Shown: positions 1 through 7,881 of the stretch, in pieces
How the letters are laid out: each line of letters begins with the position of its first letter
Numbering within the stretch: the stretch's first letter is position 1
Origin: an uncultured Clostridia bacterium
Lineage (GTDB): Bacteria > Bacillota > Clostridia > TANB77 > CAG-508
Direction: 5' to 3'
Assembly (NCBI GenBank): GCA_934122085.1
Contig: CAKOVS010000006.1
Location: forward strand, 1-64,000
DNA length: 64,000 bases
Notes under the pieces: model-generated
Seen by the model: only the letters and a program-made list of their open reading frames with translations
Database searches by the model: none
What the model was told of the DNA's origin: nothing
Translations under genes and position numbers: made by a program

Positions 1-260
1 ATCAAGAAGGAAAAGAGAAAGGACTAAGTCGAGAAGAAATAAAACAAGAATACGGAATGAGAGAAGGAGAAATAGCATTAGTAGAAAGATATGAAAGAGT
101 AATAGAAGAATATGGTGTCAAAAAGAAAATCACAGGTCAATCAATAGGACAAGTATCATGTATAGCACCAGTACAAGAATGTGATAATACACAAATGGAT
201 TTAAACATACTAATTCAAGGGCAAAGAACAAAAGAAGGAGGAAAAGAACAAGATGACTAA
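1..260 (+). CDS. 3' end of a repeat-bearing helicase-like protein (5' partial)
   Basis: The reading frame is open from the window edge (first full codon at base 3) to TAA at 258-260, so the true start lies upstream. The visible 85 residues begin with the motif GLSREEIKQEYGMREGEIAL, which is the C-terminal part of the roughly 106-residue repeat unit carried six times by the helicase gene at 18794-24226. The tail (GQSIGQ..., PVQECD..., MDLN.LI) also matches the tail of that gene. It is therefore the end of a paralogue. The N-terminal ART-like and helicase domains expected by analogy are outside the window. The next gene overlaps it by 8 bases, so the two are probably co-transcribed. Function is inferred only from the paralogue. 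Confidence 0.8.
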   Translation, partial: QEGKEKGLSREEIKQEYGMREGEIALVERYERVIEEYGVKKKITGQSIGQVSCIAPVQECDNTQMDLNILIQGQRTKEGGKEQDD

Positions 261-684
261 ATATAAAAATGCATATACAGAAGTATATGAAATACTAGAA
301 CAATTAGATGAAGAAGAATATAATAAAATACCTTCAGAAGTAATTAAAGCAATAGAAGAAAATAGAAATACTGAATATGAATTTGACTTAGATGAAGATA
401 TAGAATTAAAAGACCAAGAATTATTAACAGAAACAAAAGCAATTTTATTCAATTTATTCAGAGATTATTTATCAACAGCAGAACAAAAAGAAAAAATAAT
501 AAAAATGCAAGCAGAAGAAAGACTAAAGAATGAACAAAAGAAACAAGAACAATATAATTCAGATTTATTTGCTAGTAAGCAAAAAGTTCAAGACATTAGA
601 GAGGAACATACAGAGTTAATTGAATATAAAGAAAATATATTAAAAAGAATATTTAATAAAATAAGACAATTTTTTCATGTGTAA
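253..684 (+). CDS. Hypothetical 143-aa charged helical protein
   Basis: The ATG at 253 overlaps the end of the helicase paralogue (8 bases), which suggests translational coupling. The protein is rich in Glu and Lys, has an acidic first half (EFDLDEDIEL around residues 48-57) and a probable coiled coil from about 85 to 120 (EQKEKIIKMQAEERLKNEQKK). It ends in a basic/aromatic tail (KRIFNKIRQFFHV). There is no signal peptide, membrane segment or recognisable catalytic motif. I do not recognise the family. Its position directly behind a helicase-type gene suggests a partner or regulator of that protein, but this is inference. Confidence 0.7.
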   Translation: MTKYKNAYTEVYEILEQLDEEEYNKIPSEVIKAIEENRNTEYEFDLDEDIELKDQELLTETKAILFNLFRDYLSTAEQKEKIIKMQAEERLKNEQKKQEQYNSDLFASKQKVQDIREEHTELIEYKENILKRIFNKIRQFFHV

Positions 685-795
685 AAAAGCGAGTCTAAGA
701 TTTTCTATCAAATGAAAATTTTAAGAAAATCTAAGACTCGCCATATTTATCTAGTACATAAAGTCCTCCTACAAGGAGAACTTTCCTACTATATA
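684..795 (-). repeat. Dispersed hairpin repeat, family A copy 1 (inverted)
   Basis: This is an inverted copy of the element at 12250-12362 and 34385-34500. It has two hairpins: one with 17-bp arms (689-705 with 725-741, one mismatch) built on GCGAGTCTAAGATTTTC, and one built on AAAGTCCTCCT/AGGAGAACTTT (about 760-785). Read on the minus strand it starts TATATAGTAGGAAAGTT immediately after the U-tract of the 796-835 terminator, the same arrangement as in the other copies. Its far end overlaps the stop codon of the preceding gene. Confidence 0.85.
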
Positions 796-835
796 AAAAA
801 GAGCCCCAATAAAAGAGTTTATTAAGGCTCTTTTT
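796..835. terminator. Intrinsic terminator, usable in both directions
   Basis: Arms AAAAAGAGCC (796-805) and GGCTCTTTTT (826-835) pair perfectly, extended by an inner AATAAA/TTTATT stem. A- and T-tracts lie on both sides. It ends the leftmost operon. On the minus strand its U-tract abuts repeat A copy 1. Confidence 0.85.
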
Positions 836-855
836 GGCTATTTATATTTTATCAC

Positions 856-884
856 TTGAAATGAAAAATTTAATTTGTTATAAT
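856..884 (+). promoter_or_regulatory. Sigma-A-type promoter for mntA-hepT
   Basis: TTGAAA (856-861), a 17-nt spacer and TATAAT (879-884) lie 31 bases before the mntA start. Confidence 0.7.
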
Positions 885-915
885 ATGAAATAAATTAATA
901 AATGAGGAAAAGAAA

Positions 916-1206
916 ATGAAATATGGTTTAAAAGATGAAATATATGATAAAATATTAAATATTGCCCGAAAAAACAAGCAATATAAATTTATATTATTTG
1001 GTTCAAGAGCAAGAGGAAAATATAAAAAAGAATCAGATATAGACATAGCAATAAAAGGAAATATTAAAACAGAAGATAAATATAGAATAATAAATGAATT
1101 TGATCTTATAAATACTATTCATAAAATAGATTTAGTTTTTATTGAGGAACTTACTAAGAAAGAATTGGTTGAAAATATTGACAAGGAAGGAGTAGAGATA
1201 AAATGA
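916..1206 (+). CDS. mntA: MntA-like nucleotidyltransferase, type VII antitoxin
   Basis: A 96-aa minimal nucleotidyltransferase. The hallmark GS-X10-DXD motif is intact: G29-S30 ... D41-I-D43 within FGSRARG....SDIDIA. In this family the antitoxin transfers AMP to a tyrosine of the partner HEPN toxin and so silences it. The stop codon TGA overlaps the ATG of the HEPN gene (ATGA), and the pair has its own promoter at 856-884, the usual two-gene module layout. It is normal length for the family with no missing key residue. The gene is one of the few in the window to use TGA as stop, which matters for reading the in-frame TGA at 37721. Confidence 0.9.
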   Translation: MKYGLKDEIYDKILNIARKNKQYKFILFGSRARGKYKKESDIDIAIKGNIKTEDKYRIINEFDLINTIHKIDLVFIEELTKKELVENIDKEGVEIK

Positions 1207-1592
1207 GAAGATTTGAAGAAAGAAAACAAGACCTATTAAATGCAACAGAAAGGTTAAAAGAAGCATTAAAGCAAGAAGAAAACGATATAGTAATAGATTG
1301 TGTGTTACATAGATTTGAATTTACATTTGAATTAGCATGGAAAACAATGAAAGACTTTTTAGAATATAATGGAATATCAGAAAATATAGGAAGTCCAAGA
1401 GAAATATTAAGACGAGCATTTGAAAGTCATTTAATAGAAGATGGAGAAGAATGGATAAACATGATGCTTGCAAGAAATAGTTTATCACATCTATATGATG
1501 AAGAAACATCAAGAAAAATATACAAAGAAATAAAAGAAAAATATATAAAATTATTAGAAAAATTAAACAATAAATTTGAAACTTTAATATAA
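1203..1592 (+). CDS. hepT: HepT-like HEPN toxin (type VII)
   Basis: A 129-aa HEPN-fold protein of the nucleotidyltransferase substrate-binding (HI0074) type. The family signature FELAWKTMKDFL is at about 43-53. The toxin motif RX4HXY is complete: R91-NSLS-H96-L-Y98. The Arg/His pair is the RNase catalytic centre in known HepT proteins, and the tyrosine is the residue AMPylated by MntA. Translation is coupled to mntA by a 4-base overlap. Because every key residue is present, this looks like a functional toxin, in contrast to the broken HEPN at 18266. Confidence 0.9.
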   Translation: MRRFEERKQDLLNATERLKEALKQEENDIVIDCVLHRFEFTFELAWKTMKDFLEYNGISENIGSPREILRRAFESHLIEDGEEWINMMLARNSLSHLYDEETSRKIYKEIKEKYIKLLEKLNNKFETLI

Positions 1593-1685
1593 AAATTGAA
1601 TAATAACATAAAAAGTACTATAATTCAGGCATAAGGTAAAAGCCTTATGTTGAAAAAGCTTTTGATATAAAAAGGAGAATAATAT

Positions 1686-2111
1686 ATGATTTATACACCC
1701 AAAATAAAGAAAGCCATGATAATAGCATATAATGCACACAATGGGCAAGTTGATAAATCAGGAATACCATATATTTATCACCCAATTCACCTTGCAGAGC
1801 AAATGGACACAGAAACAGAATGTATTGTAGCATTATTACATGATGTAGTAGAAGATACAAATGTAACATTTGATGAGTTAGAAAAAGAATTTTCACCAGA
1901 GATTATAGAAGCATTGAAATTATTAACACATGATAAAAATGTAGATTATTTAGAATATGTAAGAAAAATAAAAAATAATCCAATTGCTAGAAAAGTAAAA
2001 TTGGCAGATTTGTATCACAATAGTGATCCAACTCGTATGGAAAATCCCACTCAAAAAGATTTAGAGCGAAAAGAAAAATATCGTAAAGCTATTGAAATTT
2101 TAAAATATTAA
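1686..2111 (+). CDS. HD-domain (p)ppGpp hydrolase-like protein
   Basis: A 141-aa single-domain HD phosphohydrolase related to the hydrolase half of RelA/SpoT and to MESH1-type small alarmone hydrolases. The metal-binding pattern is visible: Y-H32-P, the HD motif H52-D-V-V-E56-D57, and a later KLADLYHNSD segment around residues 106-115. The synthetase domain is absent, so the expected reaction is removal of pyrophosphate from (p)ppGpp or a similar nucleotide. A good Shine-Dalgarno (AAGGAG) precedes the ATG. It stands alone between the HepT-MntA pair and a terminator at 2114-2153. Substrate is inferred from the family; small HD proteins of this type are also found in defence and toxin contexts. 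Confidence 0.85.
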   Translation: MIYTPKIKKAMIIAYNAHNGQVDKSGIPYIYHPIHLAEQMDTETECIVALLHDVVEDTNVTFDELEKEFSPEIIEALKLLTHDKNVDYLEYVRKIKNNPIARKVKLADLYHNSDPTRMENPTQKDLERKEKYRKAIEILKY

Positions 2112-2113
2112 GA

Positions 2114-2153
2114 AAATAAGCCAGTATCTGAATAGATGCTGACTTATTTTTTT
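2114..2153 (+). terminator. Intrinsic terminator after the HD hydrolase gene
   Basis: AAATAAG ... CTTATTT arms, an inner ATCT/AGAT stem and a U7 tract at 2147-2153. Confidence 0.75.
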
Positions 2154-2280
2154 CTCATTTTCAATAAAAAATAGATAATTATAAGAAAAACTAATAATCA
2201 ACATAAAAACTATTAATTTTACATAAGTGACAAATAATGTTAAAATAATTATGTAAAATAAATGAAAGGAAATAAATAAA

Positions 2281-3246
2281 ATGGAAGAATATGTTGAAGA
2301 AAGAAATAATAGATTCAATAATGTAAAAATAAAAGGAAGAATAATGAGAAATCAAGGATTAAAAATTCGTAATTTTGGAAAATCAGAAAAACCAGATCAT
2401 ACACGAGATTATGGAAAAAGAAGTGGAAAAGTAAATGAAAGAATTGCAAGAATGTTAAGAAGAAATGAGAGAAATGAAGGGATAAACAATATAGTTGTAG
2501 ATGATGAATATGAAGAAACAATAGAATTAGAGCAGTTAAGAGAGCAAGCATTAGAAGAAAGCCAAGCACCACAATTACAAGCACAAGAAATTGCTGGAAA
2601 ATTATCAGCTATAGGAGAGATGGAACAACAAGAAAAAGATTTATTACAATTAATTAAGGAAATAAGAACTAAAAAAGTAAAAGAAAAATTAAAACTTATT
2701 GCTAGTGGGGAGAAAACAACAATCTCATTTGAAGAATGGGAAGCATTAGAAGAACAAATATTAGCAAAAGCAAAAAATCATAATTTAGGTGGAGTAATGG
2801 CTTGGAAAGAATATAGATATAGCCCATATGGAGAGTATACAGAATTAAATGAATATGCAATTAGACTACAAAATAAATTATTACATATATATCAATATGC
2901 AGATAAAATACAAGCTGAGTTAGAACAATTAACAGAAGAAAGAAAAGCTTCATTAGAAAGAAAAGCTTCATTAGAAAGAAAAGCTTCATTAGAAAGAAAA
3001 GCTACAAAAGATAGTAAAACAGATGGAGCCATAGGATGGAAAAGAATATTAGGAAATCAATATTCTTTAGAAGAATCATTTGATATTGATAAAGTTATTG
3101 GAAAATCGCAAGATTCTTCTGAAAAATTATCATATTTTGAAAAAGCATTAGAAGATTCAATTGCTAATTCAGAAATAGGAGAAGGAACAAGAGAATCAGT
3201 AGAAATAATTTTAGAAAACATGCAGAATTCACAAGAAGAAAGATAA
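2281..3246 (+). CDS. Unrecognised 321-aa charged protein with a hexapeptide repeat
   Basis: Start ATG at 2281 follows AAAGGA. I do not recognise the family. The first 65 residues are basic (RIMRNQGLKIRNFGKSEKP, then KRSGK and RMLRRNER). An acidic/Gln-rich segment follows (about 78-125). A long, probably coiled-coil region carries the hexapeptide ERKASL three times in tandem plus a partial copy (about residues 220-241), encoded by an 18-bp DNA repeat. No signal peptide or membrane segment is seen. It is 31 bases ahead of the HExxH gene with no terminator between, so the two are probably one operon. Role unknown. Confidence 0.75.
   Translation: MEEYVEERNNRFNNVKIKGRIMRNQGLKIRNFGKSEKPDHTRDYGKRSGKVNERIARMLRRNERNEGINNIVVDDEYEETIELEQLREQALEESQAPQLQAQEIAGKLSAIGEMEQQEKDLLQLIKEIRTKKVKEKLKLIASGEKTTISFEEWEALEEQILAKAKNHNLGGVMAWKEYRYSPYGEYTELNEYAIRLQNKLLHIYQYADKIQAELEQLTEERKASLERKASLERKASLERKATKDSKTDGAIGWKRILGNQYSLEESFDIDKVIGKSQDSSEKLSYFEKALEDSIANSEIGEGTRESVEIILENMQNSQEER
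2938..3003 (+). repeat. 18-bp in-frame tandem repeat (3.7 copies)
   Basis: The unit AGAAAAGCTTCATTAGAA repeats perfectly, encoding (E)RKASLE. Because 18 is a multiple of 3, copy-number change would lengthen or shorten the protein without breaking it. Confidence 0.9.
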
Positions 3247-3277
3247 TAAAAATAGAAAAAATGAAAGGAAATAAAAA

Positions 3278-4954
3278 ATGAAAAAAGAAGAATTAAAAAA
3301 GAAATTAGAACCAAAAAAATTTAATGATGTTACAATGGAATTTTTAACAACAGCAGTAAATGATGTATTAAAATTATATGGAGAATATATATCAGAAGAT
3401 GTAATAATAGAAAGAATAAAACAAAATTTAGATAAAAATATAGAATTTGAAAGAAATCTTGAAAAAAATATAGCAGGATCTTATAATTTTGAAGAAAAAA
3501 ATATAAAAATAAAGAAAAAAAGTATAGATGAAGAAAGGCAAGTATTTTTCCATGAATTTTTACATTGTATTTCAGTACATCAAAAGACAGATGGAAAGAT
3601 TTCAACTGGTTTTATAGGTAATATAATCGGAGTTGGAATAAATGAAGCAATGACAGAATATTTAACAAAGCAAAGATATCCAAAATTAAGAGGAGGATAT
3701 GATGAAGAAGAAAAAGTTATGAAAAAATTATTAGAAATAATTCCTATAGAAGAAATGATTCAATCATATTTATATGGTAAACCTGAAATAAAAGAATTAA
3801 TAAAAAAATATGGTATGGATAGTTTTAACTTATTATATAGTTTGGATGAATTATTTGAAGATAATAAAAAATATAGTTCATTAGAAAATAAAATTATACC
3901 AGATGAAAATAGAATAGATGCAAAACAGCAACTTATATTTGAATATGTAAAAGGATATTGTAGTTCAAGAAAGTTAGAAGAGATAGATATAGAAGAAGTA
4001 ATGAACAATGTTGTTGAGTTTGAAGGAATACTAAAAACAATGGGAGAAAAATCTGACTTTGATTATATGCAATATATTAATAGGATTATTGCTCAAAAAT
4101 TACAACTAGGAATAGGTGAAGAAGAACTAAAACAATTACCAAATGAATATATTGTGAGAATAAATCAACAAAGAGTAAAAGAGAAAATTTATAATAAAAC
4201 AAGAAAAAGAATTTTAGATGAAGATTTTTCAAGAGAAAAAAACACTTATGGAGATTTCTTAGAAGATAGAATGTATATAGAAAAAATAATTAAAAAAATA
4301 TGTGGAGAAGGAACAATATTTGAAAAAGAACAAATGAAATTTAATTGGGCTACAAAATTATGGAATGAAATGAGTTTAAGATATCCAGATATAGATTTTG
4401 ATTGGATTGATTTTGGATTTATAAAAGATAAATATATTATTGCTAGATTAAATGGAAAAATTATTGGAGCAATGAATATAGATATTGATGATGAGATTGA
4501 ATATCAAAAATATAAAGAAGTAGTTGAATCTGAAAAAGGTAGTAAAAAATATAGAATTATAAATAAAGATAATGAATATATAGAAATAAATGAAGCTCAA
4601 GATGAAGGAACATATTATCAAAATGGAGAAATAGGATATGAACAGGAAGATGTTGTAGAAACTTTTAAAAGATTAGAAAAATTACATGAGACAAGAAGAC
4701 AACTTGAAATTTTAAAAAGTTTAGGAGCACCAAGTATTGCAATAAGTAGATTAGAAGAAGAAATTGAAAAATTGACACATCAAGAAGAAAGAGAGCAAAG
4801 ATATAAGATAGAATATTCTGGAGATTATTTAGAAAGACAAAAAGAAAATGGAGAAATGGAAGTAGATGAATATAATATTGAGGTTCAAAAAAAGAATGAA
4901 TGGGAAAAGAAACATTGTAAAGAAGTTTCAGTAGATGATGATACTGAAAGATAA
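3278..4954 (+). CDS. Putative zinc metallopeptidase-like protein (HEFLH), 558 aa
   Basis: A gluzincin-like motif is present: H92-E93-F-L-H96 in RQVFFHEFLHCIS, followed about 26 residues later by GINEAMTEYL, whose E123 or E127 could be the third zinc ligand. The motif domain sits within the first 130 residues. The remaining 430 residues are Glu/Lys/Ile-rich and unrecognised, with YPDIDFDWIDFGFIKDKYIIARLNGKIIG (given here for position, about 370-398) looking like a small beta domain. The C-terminus (about 465-505) is coiled-coil-like. There is no signal peptide, so it should act in the cytoplasm. It follows the 321-aa gene closely and ends at a strong terminator. Peptidase activity is inferred from the motif only. 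Confidence 0.75.
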   Translation: MKKEELKKKLEPKKFNDVTMEFLTTAVNDVLKLYGEYISEDVIIERIKQNLDKNIEFERNLEKNIAGSYNFEEKNIKIKKKSIDEERQVFFHEFLHCISVHQKTDGKISTGFIGNIIGVGINEAMTEYLTKQRYPKLRGGYDEEEKVMKKLLEIIPIEEMIQSYLYGKPEIKELIKKYGMDSFNLLYSLDELFEDNKKYSSLENKIIPDENRIDAKQQLIFEYVKGYCSSRKLEEIDIEEVMNNVVEFEGILKTMGEKSDFDYMQYINRIIAQKLQLGIGEEELKQLPNEYIVRINQQRVKEKIYNKTRKRILDEDFSREKNTYGDFLEDRMYIEKIIKKICGEGTIFEKEQMKFNWATKLWNEMSLRYPDIDFDWIDFGFIKDKYIIARLNGKIIGAMNIDIDDEIEYQKYKEVVESEKGSKKYRIINKDNEYIEINEAQDEGTYYQNGEIGYEQEDVVETFKRLEKLHETRRQLEILKSLGAPSIAISRLEEEIEKLTHQEEREQRYKIEYSGDYLERQKENGEMEVDEYNIEVQKKNEWEKKHCKEVSVDDDTER

Positions 4955-4958
4955 AATT

Positions 4959-5000
4959 AAAATACTACAAATTTGTAATTATATAAATTTGTAGTATTTT
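4959..5000 (+). terminator. Strong intrinsic terminator
   Basis: Sixteen-base arms (4959-4974 with 4985-5000) built on AAAATACTACAAATTT, ending in a T-tract. Confidence 0.85.
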
Positions 5001-5060
5001 AATTTTATTCGAAAACTCAAATTTTGTGAGAGTAAATTAAAGAAAAAAATTTGTTATGTA

Positions 5061-5089
5061 TTGAAAAAAAAGAGACAAAATGATAATAT
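5061..5089 (+). promoter_or_regulatory. Promoter for the 750-aa gene
   Basis: TTGAAA (5061-5066), a 17-nt spacer and TAATAT (5084-5089), 34 bases before the start codon. Confidence 0.55.
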
Positions 5090-5122
5090 TATTTTAGAAG
5101 TAAAGAGATTGGAGAAAAACAA

Positions 5123-7375
5123 ATGATTAATGAAACTAGAGAAAGACTTACATTAGAAGAAAATGTAAAATTAATAAAAGATATTTTCTTTGGTAAACAA
5201 ACATCTCAATTAAGATTAATTGATTTAAAGAGTATAGAAGTATCTAATAGGGATGGAAATGAAGATGAAGATAAAAATGATGAATTAGCAGAAATATTTG
5301 AAAATTTGTTAGATTATTGTAAAAGTGGAATTACTATATATGATTTAATTAATTTATATAATGTAGATACTAGAAAACATAGTGAAGAATTTACAGGGCA
5401 TAGATATAGCAATGTAAGTGCTGGTGGAAAAAAAATTATAGATATTATAAATAGTATAAGAGGAGTACCAACAAGAATAAGTAGTTCTAGTTATGAAAAG
5501 TGGGTTAACGCATTAGTGAAAAAGGAGAACCAAAACTCATTAGAAAGTGATACATGTTTAGGAAGAATAACATCATTAATGATGATAGCTTTTTACGCAA
5601 ATAAGGCAGAAAAAAGAAGAATAGATGAATATTTTGGAAGAAACAAAAGAAGTAATGTAGATAAATTGGGAGAAGAAGATTTACAAATCATTGATTCATA
5701 TAAAAAGATATTATATGATATTAAGCAAGAATGTGTAAGACAAGCAATAGTAACACTTACAACTGATAAGGAGGCAATATATAATGGCAGTTGGGGAATA
5801 GATTGGGATGAAGAAAGGAAAGCATATTTGTTTACATATTTAGATGATGAACAAGTAATACCATTTAGTTTTCATATTCCAGCAAAGTGTTGTAGAACTT
5901 TTTCAAAAGAGATTATGTCTAAAATAGCTAGAGGAGAATATTCCATAGATAGAATAAAGAATGAAAAAACAAGGCAAGCATTAAAAAAATTATGTAAAAA
6001 GCAGATATTAGAAGAGCCAACATTAGCATTAAAGAAATCTGATAGAAGAATTGTTGAAAGTACTTTAGAAGTTAATAGAAATACAAAAACAAAAGAATTT
6101 AGTGAAGTAGAATTAATATTACATAAAGTATTAGGGAACTTGGTTTACGAGCAAGATGAAGAAGAAATAAATTCAGAAATGCAAACTCAACCACAAGAAG
6201 CTGAAGAAGTACATAAAAAAATAATAAATGATATAAAAAGAAGCAATGGTATAGTAGTAACACAATATGGAGAAAATTTAGATTTACATTCTATTATAGC
6301 AACACTACAATATTATTTTGATAAGAATGAATCTGAACTAGGAATTAAAATAAAAAGAGAAATGATTGATAATGGAAAAGAATCAAATAAACATCTAACA
6401 ATAGATGCTGGAAATCTAACTGGAAATAAAAATATAAATAGTAATAAATCAGCTGAAATAAATGCAAATCAAAGAAAAGGTCAAAGATCAGCAGTTTCAA
6501 TACTTGCTGAAAATGGATTTTATGTTCCTAGAATGATAGTAAAATATGCAGATGCAGTTATTTCAGATGAAAGAGTCCTAGATCCATTTAATGGTTGTGC
6601 TTTAGCAAGAGAAGTACCAACAGATAAATTGTTTGAATATGCAGAAGAAAAAGATGTAAAGACAAAAAAATATTTGATGGAAAGTAGTTTAGATGAAGAA
6701 CAATTAAAAAGATATGGACTATATGATTTTGCAATGAAAAGAAAAAATGATATAGAAAATGCAATCAAATTGATATCTCAAAACTCATATTGTATTGGGC
6801 AAAATGGTACAAAGAAGAAGATTGCAGTAGTTCCACAATTTGTATATAATGGTTCAAATATTGCGTATGCTTTAGGATATGATGTGTATATTTCGATTAC
6901 TCCATATAAAAGAGATTCATCAAAATCAACTTTTTCAATAACATTAAATCCTAATGCCAAAAATGAAAAAGGTCAAAATCTATTAATTCCAGAGAATATT
7001 ATAAGTATTCTTAATGAAAAGATATCAGTTTATAATCAAGATGAAATTACAGGAAATAAGCAAAAAAAAGAAATATTTGTTCTTCCTAATAAAAAGCTTG
7101 CAAGTGTCGGAGGACCAAAATTCCCAGGATTATATGCTGATAAAACAGCAAGAGAGATTAGAGAAATTTTTACATCAAAACTATTAAGAGATGAAGAACA
7201 AGCTCAATTAGTAGAAAAAAAGTTAATGGGAATAAGAGCAAAACATAAAGGAATAACAGGAAGAGAAATTTTTGAAGCATCAAAATCAGCAATAAAAAAT
7301 CCAGAATTATTAGACCAAGCTCAAAAAGCTATACATGCAGATATAGAGCGTCAAAGTGGAAAAAGTGAAAAATAA
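5123..7375 (+). CDS. Unrecognised 750-aa protein
   Basis: The ATG at 5123 follows GGAG. I do not recognise the family and see no nucleotide-binding loop, HExxH, signal peptide or membrane segment. The N-terminal 200 residues are helical and charged. A segment near 220-255 (YNGSWGIDWDEERKAYLF) looks like a small beta-rich domain. There is an acidic Gln/Glu linker at about 350-370. The C-terminal half (about 440-640) contains SVSILAENGFYVPRMIVKYA and VVPQFVYNGSNIAYALGYDV, which look like conserved folded regions. It is transcribed alone between a terminator (4959-5000) and another (7371-7394). With the two genes before it, it forms a block of unknown large proteins in an otherwise accessory stretch. 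Confidence 0.75.
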   Translation: MINETRERLTLEENVKLIKDIFFGKQTSQLRLIDLKSIEVSNRDGNEDEDKNDELAEIFENLLDYCKSGITIYDLINLYNVDTRKHSEEFTGHRYSNVSAGGKKIIDIINSIRGVPTRISSSSYEKWVNALVKKENQNSLESDTCLGRITSLMMIAFYANKAEKRRIDEYFGRNKRSNVDKLGEEDLQIIDSYKKILYDIKQECVRQAIVTLTTDKEAIYNGSWGIDWDEERKAYLFTYLDDEQVIPFSFHIPAKCCRTFSKEIMSKIARGEYSIDRIKNEKTRQALKKLCKKQILEEPTLALKKSDRRIVESTLEVNRNTKTKEFSEVELILHKVLGNLVYEQDEEEINSEMQTQPQEAEEVHKKIINDIKRSNGIVVTQYGENLDLHSIIATLQYYFDKNESELGIKIKREMIDNGKESNKHLTIDAGNLTGNKNINSNKSAEINANQRKGQRSAVSILAENGFYVPRMIVKYADAVISDERVLDPFNGCALAREVPTDKLFEYAEEKDVKTKKYLMESSLDEEQLKRYGLYDFAMKRKNDIENAIKLISQNSYCIGQNGTKKKIAVVPQFVYNGSNIAYALGYDVYISITPYKRDSSKSTFSITLNPNAKNEKGQNLLIPENIISILNEKISVYNQDEITGNKQKKEIFVLPNKKLASVGGPKFPGLYADKTAREIREIFTSKLLRDEEQAQLVEKKLMGIRAKHKGITGREIFEASKSAIKNPELLDQAQKAIHADIERQSGKSEK

Positions 7376-7394
7376 CCTGCATTTGCAGGTTATT
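7371..7394. terminator. Bidirectional terminator between converging genes
   Basis: Perfect arms AATAACCTGC (7371-7380) and GCAGGTTATT (7385-7394) with an ATTT loop. It covers the stop of the plus-strand gene and lies just past the 3' end of the minus-strand gene. Confidence 0.8.
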
Positions 7395-7397
7395 CTG

Positions 7398-7706
7398 TTA
7401 GTTTAAAGGAGATTCGAGAAAATCAAGTAAAACATTTCCCAAAGCTGTAAAATAAACAGAAACATTTTTTATAACCTCCAAAAGTTGTTTGCTTATAATA
7501 ATATTTTTACCGAATTGTTTATGAATATCTCTAATAAGTGCATTTTGGGCCCATCCTAAAGAAGAATAATTTGTTCTACAGTTAGGTTGAAATAAAATAT
7601 TTTCTTTTTTGATAATTTTTCCGTTGTGAGTCGAAATTTTAATAAGATGCCATGCAGAATTTCTTTGAATAGAAGTTTTGCTGTCAATTAAAAGATATTT
7701 TTTCAT
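7398..7706 (-). CDS. Hypothetical 102-aa protein
   Basis: I prefer the ATG at 7706 (MKKYLLIDSKTSI) because AAGGAGAG sits 7-8 bases upstream; an in-frame TTG at 7724 would lie upstream of that site. The N-terminus alternates strands in a way that recalls the first strands of an RNase H or DEDD-exonuclease fold (YLLIDSK ... LIKISTHNGKIIKK), but the acidic residues are not convincing, so I give no function. It has its own promoter on the minus strand. It could be a remnant of a longer gene. Confidence 0.55.
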   Translation of the reverse strand: MKKYLLIDSKTSIQRNSAWHLIKISTHNGKIIKKENILFQPNCRTNYSSLGWAQNALIRDIHKQFGKNIIISKQLLEVIKNVSVYFTALGNVLLDFLESPLN

Positions 7707-7754
7707 AAAATTTCTCTCCTTCAATAAATTAATTAATTTGTTTTGAGTACTTAT

Positions 7755-7782
7755 ATTATAATAGATTACATAATATTTGTAA
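7755..7782 (-). promoter_or_regulatory. Promoter for the 102-aa gene
   Basis: On the minus strand TTACAA (7782-7777), a 16-nt spacer and TATAAT (7760-7755). Confidence 0.55.
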
Positions 7783-7833
7783 AATTAATTATTTAAATAT
7801 TAATTATTAGTAGAACTTATAATGTCTAAACTA

Positions 7834-7862
7834 TTGAAAAAAATAAAATAGAATGTTAAGAT
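7834..7862 (+). promoter_or_regulatory. Promoter for the LysR gene
   Basis: TTGAAA (7834-7839), a 17-nt spacer and TAAGAT (7857-7862), 20 bases before the start codon. Confidence 0.5.
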
Positions 7863-7881
7863 ATAAAAAAAGGAGTATTAT

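Noticed and set aside
7398..7706. DEDD exonuclease fragment
   Set aside because: The first strand resembles the fold, but only one of the required acidic residues is placed correctly.
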